Origin: Bog-473 sp963783965
GTDB lineage: Bacteria; Actinomycetota; Acidimicrobiia; Acidimicrobiales; RAAP-2
Direction: 5' to 3'
NCBI GenBank assembly: GCA_963783965.1
Contig: CAWAPQ010000001.1
Location: forward strand, 124,001 to 188,000
DNA: 64,000 bases
Part shown: positions 17,096 to 25,155 of the stretch, piece by piece
Position numbering within the stretch: position 1 is the first letter of the stretch
Layout: each line of letters opens with the position of its first letter
Program-made: the position numbers and the translations under genes
Notes under the pieces: model-generated
The model's database searches: none
The model's input: the letters and a program-made list of their open reading frames with translations, nothing else
Told to the model about the DNA's origin: nothing

Positions 17096-18823
17096 TTGCC
17101 AGTTGTCAGAAAGGCCGCCGCCTGCGCGGCCCTCGCAACACTCGCGCTCCTTCTCCCGGCGGTTCTCCAGGACACGGCAGGTGCAGCGATCGTCCCGCCC
17201 CAGAACCCGAGCAGCAATATCTCGCCCCCACCAGGGTATTTCGGTCCCTGCGGCAGCGTGGCCCAGCCGAACCTCTACTGCCCCACCGGGCTGACCACCA
17301 TTTACGGCGACCGCCAGGCCGAGGGTCTCGGCCCCATGAGCCTGCCCACCAACTGGAACTCGTTGACGCCGGCCGAGCAGCTCTTCGTGCTGACCGACCT
17401 GGAGCGGGTCGACCGTGGCCTCGCCCCCATCGCCGGGCTCGCGGCCAACCTGAACGCCTACGCCCAGGCCGGGGCCGACGCGCAGCGCGACCCGAGCTTC
17501 CCGCCCTACGGCAGTGGCGGCGGCAGCACCTACTCGTCCTCGCCCTCGCTGGGCGTCTCGCTGGCGATGTGGATGTACGACGACGGGCCCGGCGGGACGA
17601 ACTCGGCCTGCCCCCCGACCGGCGGCAGCGGGTGCTGGGGCCACCGGGACATCATCCTGGGCCAGTACGCCGCGCCGGCCCTGATGGGCGTCGGCTCCGG
17701 GCCCTCGACGACCCAGCTCTTCGTGGGGGGTGACACCACGGACACCCCGTACTTCACCTGGGCCCAGGAGGTCCCGTTGTTCCCGGTCGGCGTGTTCCCC
17801 TTCGGCGTCAACACCTCGGTCCTGCCGGGTCAGTCGCAGTCGTCCTCCCTCCAGCTGTGGGCCTCCGGCACCGGCATGAACATCACGGTGGCCCTGAACG
17901 GCGGGAACGGCGTCTTCCAGCTCGGCGGCACGGAGTGCAACCTGCCGGCCGGCGCGACCTGCAACCTCGCCCTGACCTTCACGCCCCCGTCGCTGGGCGT
18001 CTTCACCGCCACCCTGGAGGTGACCGGCCCCAACGGGACCCAGGCCGTGCCGCTGCGCGCCGTCTCGAGCCACGGGTACAACCTGGCTGCCGCCGACGGT
18101 GGGGTCTTCAGCTACGGCGACGCCCACTTCTACGGCTCGACGGGAGGACGGCACCTCAACGAGCCGGTCGTGGGCATGGCGACCACTCCCGGTGGTGGCG
18201 GGTACTGGCTGGTGGCCCGCGACGGGGGCATCTTCAACTACGGCAACGCCGGCTTCGACGGCTCCATGGGCGGCCATCCGCTGAACGCGCCGATCGTGGG
18301 CATGGCGGCGACCCCGGACGGCGGGGGGTACTGGGAGGTGGCCTCGGACGGGGGGATCTTCAGTTTCGGCGACGCCCACTTCTACGGATCACGCGGGGGC
18401 CAACCCGTGGACGGGTCCATCGTGGGCATGGCGGCGGACGCCTCCGGCCACGGCTACTGGCTGGTGTCCTCGGACGGGGGGATCTTCAGCTTCGGCGACG
18501 CCGCGTTCCACGGCTCGGCGGGGTCCGTGGCCCTCAACCGACCGGTGGTCGGGATGGCGGCGACGAGCGACGGGGGCGGCTACTGGCTGGTGGCCAGCGA
18601 CGGGGGCGTGTTCAGCTTCGGGGACGCCGGCTTCCAGGGCTCCACGGGCGGCCTGCCCCTCGTCTCGCCCGTGGTGGGCATCGCGGCCACGACCGACGGT
18701 GGCGGCTACTGGCTGGTGGCCGCCGACGGGGGCGTCTTCAACTACGGCAGCGCAGGGTTCTTCGGCTCCATGGGGGGCCGGCCGATGGTCGATCCCGTGG
18801 TGGGCGGGGCGCCGGCGAGCTGA
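17096..18823 (+). CDS. Secreted CAP-like protein with six C-terminal DGG-x-F-x-F-GDA repeats
   Basis: A 575-residue exported protein. A signal peptide (about 1-30) is followed by a CAP/SCP-like region (FVLTDLERVDRGLAPI and CWGHRDIILG, residues about 95-250), then a ~100-residue Ig-like strand-rich domain with one Cys pair. About 250 residues of tandem repeats come next. Each repeat is ~41 residues with the pattern DGGxFxFGDAxFxGSxGG, PVVGMAAT, GGGYWLVA, and would probably fold as a beta-propeller. This architecture is common in Acidimicrobiia cell-surface proteins; function is unknown. The start is probably TTG at 17096 after GAGG, with no ATG or GTG in frame nearby. Confidence 0.8.
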   Translation: MPVVRKAAACAALATLALLLPAVLQDTAGAAIVPPQNPSSNISPPPGYFGPCGSVAQPNLYCPTGLTTIYGDRQAEGLGPMSLPTNWNSLTPAEQLFVLTDLERVDRGLAPIAGLAANLNAYAQAGADAQRDPSFPPYGSGGGSTYSSSPSLGVSLAMWMYDDGPGGTNSACPPTGGSGCWGHRDIILGQYAAPALMGVGSGPSTTQLFVGGDTTDTPYFTWAQEVPLFPVGVFPFGVNTSVLPGQSQSSSLQLWASGTGMNITVALNGGNGVFQLGGTECNLPAGATCNLALTFTPPSLGVFTATLEVTGPNGTQAVPLRAVSSHGYNLAAADGGVFSYGDAHFYGSTGGRHLNEPVVGMATTPGGGGYWLVARDGGIFNYGNAGFDGSMGGHPLNAPIVGMAATPDGGGYWEVASDGGIFSFGDAHFYGSRGGQPVDGSIVGMAADASGHGYWLVSSDGGIFSFGDAAFHGSAGSVALNRPVVGMAATSDGGGYWLVASDGGVFSFGDAGFQGSTGGLPLVSPVVGIAATTDGGGYWLVAADGGVFNYGSAGFFGSMGGRPMVDPVVGGAPAS

Positions 18824-18869
18824 TCCGGCCGGGGCGGGCTGGTCCGGCCGGGGCGGGCTGGTCCGGCCG
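18820..18869. repeat. 19-bp GC-rich tandem repeat (2.6 copies) between convergent genes
   Basis: Units of the form CTGRTCCGGCCGGGGCGGG start at 18820, 18839 and 18858 (the last partial). The array fills the whole gap between the CAP protein stop and the convergent MBL stop. TCCGGCCG is self-complementary, so each unit could form a small hairpin, possibly acting as a two-way terminator. Confidence 0.8.
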
Positions 18870-18870
18870 C

Positions 18871-19605
18871 TCAGACCGTCAGGCGCTCGAAGTCGTCCGG
18901 GATGGTGACGCCGCTCAGCGAGGCCGTGTCCACCTGCTCCCCCAGGTGCGTGAGGATCAGGTGCACGTCGGGGTGGGCCGCGCGCAGCGCACGCACCGAC
19001 TCCTCGTCCATATGCGAGGTCGGGACACCGGGCGGCGTGTGCCGCCCGTTGCACTCCACCACCAGGACGTCGGCCTCCCGGGCGAGCTCGCTCAGCCCGG
19101 CGCACGGCGTGGTGTCCCCCGAATAGGCGACGACCTGGTCGCCCCGGTCGAAGAGGTAGCCGAAGCAGCGCAGGTAGGGGACGTGGTCGACCTCGACGGC
19201 CCGGAAGCGCAGGGGGCCCGCCTCCTGCCAACCGCCGTCGACCTCGACGAAGCGCAGGTCCAGGTTGGCGTACGCCAGGGCGGTCACCGAGCCGACGGCA
19301 CCCGCCTCGTTCAGCCGGGCCAGGTGGGCCTCGACGCCGGGAGGCCCGACGACGTGGAGCGTGCGGCCCCCGCCGTTCTCGGCCGCCGCCAGAATGAGGA
19401 AGGGCCACCCGAAGCAGTGGTCGGCGTGGAAGTGCGAGAGGACGACCACCTCCATGTCGTCGGGGGCGAACCCGCAGCGGCGCAGGTTGGGCAGGGCGGT
19501 GGGCGAGGGCTCCACCAGGACGGACCCGTCCAGCACGAAGCTGTTCCAGTAGCGGCCGAGCGGGGCGACGAAGTTGCCCGTCCCCAGGAAGGTCAGCTCG
19601 GTCAT
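18871..19605 (-). CDS. MBL-fold metallo-hydrolase (RNase Z-like group)
   Basis: This 244-residue protein has the metallo-beta-lactamase motif SHFHADHC (metal ligands His-x-His-x-Asp-His) near residue 58. It also has the later metal region YSGDTTPC and a terminal LTHLGEQ. The N-terminal MTELTFLGTG is typical of the RNase Z/phosphodiesterase-like branch, but it lacks the exosite arm of true RNase Z. The substrate is unknown. ATG 19605 overlaps the upstream stop (ATGA), so it is co-translated with the DinB-like gene and belongs to the serS operon. Confidence 0.85.
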   Translation of the reverse strand: MTELTFLGTGNFVAPLGRYWNSFVLDGSVLVEPSPTALPNLRRCGFAPDDMEVVVLSHFHADHCFGWPFLILAAAENGGGRTLHVVGPPGVEAHLARLNEAGAVGSVTALAYANLDLRFVEVDGGWQEAGPLRFRAVEVDHVPYLRCFGYLFDRGDQVVAYSGDTTPCAGLSELAREADVLVVECNGRHTPPGVPTSHMDEESVRALRAAHPDVHLILTHLGEQVDTASLSGVTIPDDFERLTV

Positions 19606-20348
19606 CGCGTGTCGGCGAGGGAGAGCAGCGCCGCCACCAGGACCGGGTCGCCCTCCACGGCGGCGTCGGGCACCGGCAGGCGCCGGTACAGCATGAGCAC
19701 CAGTTCGGAGGCCGAGGCCCGCAGCTCGGAGACCCGGGAGGCTCCCGCGCCGGCGTTGCCGGCCACCAGCCAGCTCGCCCCCGTGTCGGTCGCGGTCAGC
19801 GTGACGGCGCCGGGCAGGGAGCCCAGGTCGGCCCCCACCATGATCTCTATGAACTCGGGCACGCCGTCGTCGGCCAGCCCCGGGTGCAGCGGCGCCGACG
19901 CACCCGTGACGCCCTCGGCGTCCCAGCGGTGGACCGACACCTCCTGGGCCTGGTGCCGGCCCACGGCACCAGCGGTGTGGGGTTCGGGCCACCAGGCCCA
20001 GCACGGCGCGTCGGGACCCGCCTCGCGCAGGGCGCCGAGGAGGGAGTAGGTACACCAGCCCATCCAGGCCAGCAGGTCGCTGTCCTCGGGCAGGGCGGTC
20101 AGCGTGGCCCCGGAGCGCTCCGCCGCGTTCTGGGCCCGCACGTTCTCGCTCCAGTACCACTGCACCTCACCGATGTGGTGGGCCAGATCGCGCACGGACC
20201 ACTCGGGCGTGGTCGGTACCCTGGCCGCGAGATCGAGCGCGGCCACCGTGTCGACCATGCGGCGGCTCTCCTCGGCGATGATCTCGAGCCGGTCGCCGAA
20301 GCCGAAATGCTCCGCCGGCCCGCTCCCCTCGATGCCGGTGACGGTCAC
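19602..20348 (-). CDS. Maleylpyruvate isomerase N-terminal/DinB-like family protein
   Basis: A 248-residue protein with the N-terminal four-helix metal-binding domain of mycothiol-dependent maleylpyruvate isomerases (WSVRDLAHHIGEVQWYW near residue 50 and VSVHRWDAE near 135, providing His ligands). A smaller C-terminal alpha/beta domain follows. Many actinobacterial paralogues exist with unknown thiol-transfer or isomerase roles, so the reaction should not be assumed. The GTG at 20348 begins 1 bp after the serS stop, because an overlapping ATG reading ends at once. It is the middle gene of serS, this gene, MBL hydrolase. Confidence 0.8.
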   Translation of the reverse strand: MTVTGIEGSGPAEHFGFGDRLEIIAEESRRMVDTVAALDLAARVPTTPEWSVRDLAHHIGEVQWYWSENVRAQNAAERSGATLTALPEDSDLLAWMGWCTYSLLGALREAGPDAPCWAWWPEPHTAGAVGRHQAQEVSVHRWDAEGVTGASAPLHPGLADDGVPEFIEIMVGADLGSLPGAVTLTATDTGASWLVAGNAGAGASRVSELRASASELVLMLYRRLPVPDAAVEGDPVLVAALLSLADTR

Positions 20349-20349
20349 G

Positions 20350-21654
20350 TCATGGCGCCTTGATCAAGAGTTCCCCGGCGACGTAGGGCGCCAGGCACTC
20401 GGGCAGCAGGACGGTCCCGTCGGGCTGCCGACCGTGCTCCACCAGCGCGGCCCACATGCGCGGCCAGGCCAGCGCCGAGCCGTTGACCGTGTGCACCAGC
20501 TGCAACGCACCGCCGGCGGCCGGCCGGTAGCGCACGTTGGCCCGCCGGGCCTGGTAGTCCCGGTACCAGCTGACCGAGCTCACCTCGAGCCAGCGATCGA
20601 CCCCGGGCGCGTACACCTCCAGATCGAACGTGCGGGCCGACGGACCGCCCAGGTCCCCACAGCAGAGGTCGAGCACCCGGTACGGCAGTTCCAGGTCCCG
20701 CAGCAGCGACTCCGCCCGGGCCAGGATGTCGGCCTGCGCCTCGAGCGCGCCCTCGGGCGTCGTGTAGGCGAAGAGCTCGACCTTGTCGAACTCGTGCACC
20801 CGCAGCAGACCCCTGGTGTCGCGGCCGGCCGAGCCCGCCTCACGCCGGTAGCAGGCCGTCGCGGCGGTGAAGCGCAGCGGGAGCTGCGGCTCCTCCAGAA
20901 TCTCGCCGCGGTGCATCGACGTCAGCGGCACCTCCGCCGTGGGGATCAGCCAGAGGTCGTCGCGCTCGACGTGGTACGCGTCGTCGGCGAACTTGGGCAG
21001 GTGGCCCGTCGAGGTCATGGTCTCGGTCAGCACCACCGTCGGCGGGCGGATTTCCTCGTACGTGGGCGCATGGCGGTCGATGGCGAACGCGGTCAACGCC
21101 CGCAGCAGCCGTGCGCCGGCGCCCCGGTAGAGGGGGAACATCGACCCGGCCAGCCGGGCCCCGCGTTCCATGTCGAGGATCTGCAGGGCCTCGCCGATCT
21201 CCCAGTGCGGGACCTCCTGGTGCGCGGCCCGTCCGGGCTCCGGCCGCCCGCCGTCCTGCCCCGGCCACCACCGGCGGACTTCCACGTTGTCGTCCTCGCC
21301 CATCCCGTCCGGCGCGTCCTCCGCCGGGATGTTGGGGAGGTAGAGCAGCCCCGTCTGTCGGTCCTCCAAGAAGGCCTCGGCCTCGGTGGCGGCCACCCGC
21401 TCGTCGTCGCCCAGCTCGCGGCTCCGCTTGCTCAGCTCGGCCGCCCGGGCCTCGTCGCCCGCCTTCTTGGCCTGCCCCACCAGGCGCGAGAGCTCCTTGA
21501 CCTCGGCCCGCATGTCCTCGGCGACGCGCAACCGTGCGCTCCACGCCGCGTCCGCCCGCAGGACCGCGTCGACCTCGTCCGCCTCGACGCCGCGTCGGGC
21601 CAGCGCGGCCTTGACCGCGTCGGGGTCTTCGCGCAGCGCCCGGATATCGATCAC
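20350..21654 (-). CDS. serS: Seryl-tRNA synthetase
   Basis: A 434-residue class II synthetase that charges tRNA-Ser. MIDIRALREDPDAVK opens the N-terminal antiparallel coiled-coil arm (about residues 25-100), which binds the long variable arm of tRNA-Ser. The catalytic core has motif 2 in FTAATACYRREAGSAGRDTRG and motif 3 in NGSALAWPRM. The length is normal for the family. The GTG at 21654 matches the conserved start. It lies 8 nt after a TACTTT -10 element, which suggests leaderless translation, although AGGA directly abuts the start. It is divergent from an ABC transporter gene across only 26 bp. Confidence 0.96.
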   Translation of the reverse strand: MIDIRALREDPDAVKAALARRGVEADEVDAVLRADAAWSARLRVAEDMRAEVKELSRLVGQAKKAGDEARAAELSKRSRELGDDERVAATEAEAFLEDRQTGLLYLPNIPAEDAPDGMGEDDNVEVRRWWPGQDGGRPEPGRAAHQEVPHWEIGEALQILDMERGARLAGSMFPLYRGAGARLLRALTAFAIDRHAPTYEEIRPPTVVLTETMTSTGHLPKFADDAYHVERDDLWLIPTAEVPLTSMHRGEILEEPQLPLRFTAATACYRREAGSAGRDTRGLLRVHEFDKVELFAYTTPEGALEAQADILARAESLLRDLELPYRVLDLCCGDLGGPSARTFDLEVYAPGVDRWLEVSSVSWYRDYQARRANVRYRPAAGGALQLVHTVNGSALAWPRMWAALVEHGRQPDGTVLLPECLAPYVAGELLIKAP

Positions 21655-21662
21655 TCCTGCTC

Positions 21663-21672
21663 AAAGTAGCCT
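21663..21672. promoter_or_regulatory. Overlapping divergent -10 elements for serS and the ABC transporter
   Basis: In a 26-bp gap between two divergent GTG starts, TAGCCT (21667-21672, plus) and TACTTT (21668-21663, minus) share two bases. Each lies exactly 8 nt from its own start codon. Both fit TANNNT and predict leaderless transcripts from a back-to-back promoter. Confidence 0.65.
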
Positions 21673-21680
21673 GCGACGCC

Positions 21681-22706
21681 GTGCCAGCTGTCGAGGTCAC
21701 CGGCCTCACCGTGCGTTACGGGCCCGCCGGCACGCCCGCCGCGGTGGACGGCATCGACCTGCATGCCGCGGCGGGTGAAGTGCTGGTCGTGCTGGGCCCC
21801 AACGGCGCCGGCAAGACGTCGACCGTGGAGACGCTCGAGGGTTACCGACGCCCGGCCGGCGGTCAGGTGCGGGTCCTCGGGCTCAATCCCATCACGGACC
21901 ATGCCGCGCTCAGCGGCAGGGTCGGGGTCATGCTCCAGCGCGGCGGGGTGTACCCCATGCTCGGGCCGCGCCGCGTCCTCCGGCTCTTCGCGGGCTACTA
22001 CCCCGACCCGGTCCCGGCCGACGAGCTGCTCGACCTGGTCGGGTTGCGCGCCGTCGCCGCCACGCCCTGGCGCCACCTCTCCGGCGGCGAGCAGCAACGG
22101 CTCTCGCTCGCGCTCGCCCTGGTCGGCCGGCCCCGGGTGGCCTTCCTCGACGAGCCCACCGCCGGCGTCGACCCCGAGGGCCGCCTCGCCGTGCGTGCCG
22201 TCGTCGCCGGGCTGAAGGAGAAGGGCGCGTGCGTCGTGCTCACCACCCACGAGCTGGGCGAGGCCGAGAAGATGGCGGACCGCGTCGTGATCCTCTCCGC
22301 CGGCCGCGTCGTGCTGGAGGGCACGCCCCAGGGCCTCGCCGCCGGCACCGGCGCCGGATCGGCGGACGCCGCCCCGCCGGTCGTCACCTTCGGAGCTCCC
22401 CCGGCCCTCGACGTCACCGCCCTGGCGGCCGCGGTCGGAGCCGGGACCACGGCCACCGAGACCGCGCCCGGCCGCTACCGGGTGGAGGCCCCGAACGCAG
22501 AGACCCCCGCCGTGACCGCCGCCGTGGCGAACTTCCTGGCGGCGCGCGGCGCCACGCTCACCGACCTGGTGGTGGGCAAGACCCTGGAGGACATCTACTT
22601 CGAGACGGTGGGGGCGGCGGCCGCCACCGCTCCGCCCGAGACCTTGCCCCCGGGCAGAGAGCCGGGCCGGGGTGGGCGCGAGCGCCGGCGCAGGCGGGCC
22701 CGATGA
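21681..22706 (+). CDS. ABC transporter ATP-binding protein
   Basis: A 341-residue ATPase with Walker A GPNGAGKT (near residue 38), signature LSGGEQQRLSLALAL, Walker B VAFLDEPTAGVDP and the H-loop TTHELGEAEKMADR. The ~110 residues after the nucleotide-binding domain form a DrrA-like C-terminal regulatory region. It pairs with the permease that overlaps its stop (ATGA). In mycobacteria a similar ABC pair sits beside ctaA and ctaB, and here too those genes lie within 3 kb. A role linked to heme or cytochrome oxidase biogenesis is inferred from this context, not shown. The GTG start is 8 nt after TAGCCT. Confidence 0.92.
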   Translation: MPAVEVTGLTVRYGPAGTPAAVDGIDLHAAAGEVLVVLGPNGAGKTSTVETLEGYRRPAGGQVRVLGLNPITDHAALSGRVGVMLQRGGVYPMLGPRRVLRLFAGYYPDPVPADELLDLVGLRAVAATPWRHLSGGEQQRLSLALALVGRPRVAFLDEPTAGVDPEGRLAVRAVVAGLKEKGACVVLTTHELGEAEKMADRVVILSAGRVVLEGTPQGLAAGTGAGSADAAPPVVTFGAPPALDVTALAAAVGAGTTATETAPGRYRVEAPNAETPAVTAAVANFLAARGATLTDLVVGKTLEDIYFETVGAAAATAPPETLPPGREPGRGGRERRRRRAR

Positions 22707-23458
22707 GCACGACCGCGGGCGCCCTGCGTCCACTCGGCGCGCAGACCGGCGCAGAAATTCACATGACGTTGCGCCGCGGCGAGACCCTGCTGCTCACCCT
22801 GGGCATTCCCGTCGTGTTCCTGCTCTTCTTCTCGAAGGTCTCGGTGGTGTCCACACCGACGGCCACGCCGGCCAACTTCTTCGTGCCCGGCATTCTGTCG
22901 CTGGCCGTCATGTCGACTGCGATGGTCTCGCTCGGCATCGCGACCGGGTTCGAGCGCGGCTACGGCGTGCTCAAGCGCCTCGGGGCCACCCCTCTCGGCC
23001 GCCCGCGCCTGCTCGGCGCCAAGATCATCACCATCGTCGCGGTCGAGCTGCTGCAGGCGGCCGTGCTGCTCCCGGTCGGGCTGGCCCTGGGCTGGAACCC
23101 GGGGGGGGGCGGGACCGCCGCGGTGGCCGGTGCCGTCGGTGCCGTGCTCCTCGGTTCGGCCGCCTTCGCCGGCATCGGCCTCCTCATGGCCGGGACGCTG
23201 CGCGCCGAGGTCAACCTGGCCGCAGCCAACGGCCTCTATCTCATCCTCCTGCTCCTCGGCGGCATGATCGTGCCGCTGGCCAAGTTGCCGAGCGGGCTGG
23301 CGAGCTTCGCCAAGCTGCTGCCGGCGGCCGCCCTCTCGTCCGCCTTGCACGCCACGCTCGGCAGCGGTGCCGCCGTGCCGGCCGAGTCGTGGGCGGTGCT
23401 GGCCGCCTGGGCCGTCGCAGCGCCCGTTGCGGCTGCGCTCACCTTCAGATGGGAATAG
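22703..23458 (+). CDS. ABC-2 type transporter permease
   Basis: A 251-residue integral membrane protein with six predicted helices and the ABC-2 fold: LTLGIPVVFLLFFS first, then FFVPGILSLAVMS and ERGYGVLKRLGATPLGRPRLL in the conserved cytoplasmic coupling region. It overlaps the ATPase gene by 4 bp and should form a homodimer with two ATPase subunits. Substrate is unknown. The DrrA/DrrB-like pair is the same type found next to ctaA in mycobacteria. Confidence 0.9.
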   Translation: MSTTAGALRPLGAQTGAEIHMTLRRGETLLLTLGIPVVFLLFFSKVSVVSTPTATPANFFVPGILSLAVMSTAMVSLGIATGFERGYGVLKRLGATPLGRPRLLGAKIITIVAVELLQAAVLLPVGLALGWNPGGGGTAAVAGAVGAVLLGSAAFAGIGLLMAGTLRAEVNLAAANGLYLILLLLGGMIVPLAKLPSGLASFAKLLPAAALSSALHATLGSGAAVPAESWAVLAAWAVAAPVAAALTFRWE

Positions 23459-23493
23459 CTGCGCACGGCGCCATCGTCTGACGCGTCGAGCTC

Positions 23494-24141
23494 CTACGTC
23501 GCGTTCGGAAGGAGCGCGCGCTCGTCGGCGGTGAAGGATGAGGGCGTCAGCTGGGCGCCCGCCACGATTTTGTCGATCGTGCCGTCCCCTTTGACGAAGA
23601 CGGCGTAGGGGTCGCCGCGGAAGAAGAACTTTCCGCTGGTGATGCCGGCGGCGGGGTCGTAGGCCACGGGGAACCTCACCCCCTCGCTCTGAATGAACGA
23701 TTTGGCGATCGAGGTCTTGTCGAAGCTGTCCACGCCGATGACCCGAACCTTGGCGAGCGCACCCCCGGCCTTGTCCTGTTGTGCGACGGCGGCGGCCAAC
23801 GGAGGCAGTTCTTGTCTACAGCTCGAGCACCAGGCCCCGAAGAACAGCAAGACAACGGGCGTGCCGTTCCCACCGCCGTCGCCCGGCACCGAGACGTCCG
23901 CCGCGCCGGAAGAACCGACGTTCTGGGCGGTGAAGGAGGGCACCGGGCCGCCCTCCTGGGGGGCGGTCGTCGTGCTCGAGGTGGTGCCGATACTGGTGGT
24001 CAGCCCGACGATCAGGATGATCAGCAGCCCGATGCCGAGGCCGATGAGGATGAACCGCTTGCGGGGCGGGCGGACCGGAGGTGCCGCCTCCGGTGCCGGC
24101 GCAGGGGCCAGCGGCTGGTCAGGAGGCGGCGCGTCGGACAT
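23494..24141 (-). CDS. Membrane-anchored TlpA/ResA-like thioredoxin-fold protein
   Basis: This 215-residue protein has a Pro/Ala-rich cytoplasmic N-terminus and one membrane helix (about residues 31-50). An extracytoplasmic thioredoxin-like domain follows, with the redox pair in GAWCSSCRQELPPL (CxxC near residue 105). Such proteins reduce apocytochrome or Cu-site thiols during cytochrome c or oxidase assembly. Its position 11 bp after ctaB on the same strand supports a role in cytochrome oxidase maturation. A cis-Pro-like FPVAYDP segment is present. Confidence 0.85.
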   Translation of the reverse strand: MSDAPPPDQPLAPAPAPEAAPPVRPPRKRFILIGLGIGLLIILIVGLTTSIGTTSSTTTAPQEGGPVPSFTAQNVGSSGAADVSVPGDGGGNGTPVVLLFFGAWCSSCRQELPPLAAAVAQQDKAGGALAKVRVIGVDSFDKTSIAKSFIQSEGVRFPVAYDPAAGITSGKFFFRGDPYAVFVKGDGTIDKIVAGAQLTPSSFTADERALLPNAT

Positions 24142-24152
24142 ACGGCGGGACG

Positions 24153-25088
24153 CTAGTGAAGGTGATTGGTGATGAGTACGTCGCCCGCCATGGCCACGAA
24201 CAGCACGGTGAGATAGGTGATGGAATACCCGAAGACCTTCATTGCGTCGCGCCCAGTGGCGCGGTCGCTCTGGGCCAAACCCCACAGCCGGGTGACGAGG
24301 TAGAGGAACCCGGCGCCGAGGACGGCGGCGGTGACCATGTAAATCCAACCGAGGTGCGCCACCGGTCCGAAGAGGAACGATACGGCCACGAGCGCCACCG
24401 TGTAGTAGACGATCTCGGTCGTGGTGCGCTTCATGGAGGCCACCACCGGGAGCATCGGCACGTCCGCCGCCCGGTAGTCCTCCTTGTAACGGACGGCCAG
24501 TGACCAGAAGTGCGGCGGCGTCCAGATGAAGATGATGGCGAACAGCACCACGGGTGCCCAGGCCAGGCTGTCGGTGACGGCCGCCCACCCCACGAGCACT
24601 GGCACCGCACCGGCGGCGCCGCCGATCACGATGTTCTGCGTCGAGCGACGCTTGAGCCACAGCGTGTAGACGAAGACGTAGAAGAGGGTGGCCGAAATGG
24701 CCAGCACGGCCGAGAGCAGGTTGACGGCCAGCCACAGCTCCACGAAGGCTGCCACCTCGAGCGTGAGGGCGAAGACGAGGGCGGCCGTGGGCGTCATGGC
24801 CCCGGTCACCAGCGGGCGGTTCTTGGTACGGTTCATCAACCGGTCGATGTCGCGGTCGACCACCATGTTGATGGCGTTGGCCCCGCCGGCGGCCAGCGCA
24901 CCGCCGGCCAGGGTGGCCGCCATGAGCCACACCGGGGGCACGCCGCGCTGCGCCACCACCATGGTGGGCAGCGTCGTGACCAGCAGGAGCTCAATGATCC
25001 GAGGCTTGGTCAGGGCGATGTAGGCCCCAACGGTCGATCCGGACCACTTGGCTCGCCGGCCCGGAAGGGCGGGCGCCTCAATGGACAT
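24153..25088 (-). CDS. ctaB: Protoheme IX farnesyltransferase (heme O synthase)
   Basis: A 311-residue UbiA-superfamily membrane prenyltransferase that converts heme B to heme O for aa3-type oxidase. The Asp-rich prenyl-diphosphate motif NMVVDRDIDRLMNRTKNRP is clear near residue 75. The second motif lies in FWSLAVRYKEDYRAADVPMLP, and there are about nine membrane helices. ATG 25088 is 8 nt after a TAGGCT -10 hexamer, so the mRNA is probably leaderless. It is divergent from ctaA, which completes the pathway to heme A. Confidence 0.95.
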   Translation of the reverse strand: MSIEAPALPGRRAKWSGSTVGAYIALTKPRIIELLLVTTLPTMVVAQRGVPPVWLMAATLAGGALAAGGANAINMVVDRDIDRLMNRTKNRPLVTGAMTPTAALVFALTLEVAAFVELWLAVNLLSAVLAISATLFYVFVYTLWLKRRSTQNIVIGGAAGAVPVLVGWAAVTDSLAWAPVVLFAIIFIWTPPHFWSLAVRYKEDYRAADVPMLPVVASMKRTTTEIVYYTVALVAVSFLFGPVAHLGWIYMVTAAVLGAGFLYLVTRLWGLAQSDRATGRDAMKVFGYSITYLTVLFVAMAGDVLITNHLH

Positions 25089-25096
25089 GTCCACGC

Positions 25097-25102
25097 AGCC
25101 TA
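25097..25102 (-). promoter_or_regulatory. ctaB -10 element (leaderless)
   Basis: TAGGCT on the minus strand lies exactly 8 nt before the ctaB ATG, with no ribosome site. This matches the spacing seen for serS, the ABC transporter and ctaA. Confidence 0.6.
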
Positions 25103-25141
25103 CGGCGGAGGGCACGCCCAGGACCAGGCGACGGGCGCCGA

Positions 25142-25147
25142 TACGCT
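25142..25147 (+). promoter_or_regulatory. ctaA -10 element (leaderless)
   Basis: TACGCT lies exactly 8 nt before the GTG at 25156 and decides that start over ATGs at 25081/25087, which would overlap the ctaB gene. Confidence 0.6.
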
Positions 25148-25155
25148 TGCCCGGA

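Noticed and set aside
18086..18814. CRISPR-like regular repeats
   Set aside because: The ~123-bp periodicity is protein-coding (DGG-x-F-x-F-GDA repeats) and has no unique spacers or short palindromic repeats.
18820..18869. CRISPR or mobile-element repeat
   Set aside because: Simple 19-bp tandem array of 2.6 units between convergent genes, without spacers.
25081..25155. ctaA starting at ATG 25081 or 25087
   Set aside because: Those starts would lie inside or over the ctaB start; homology and the TACGCT hexamer favour GTG 25156.
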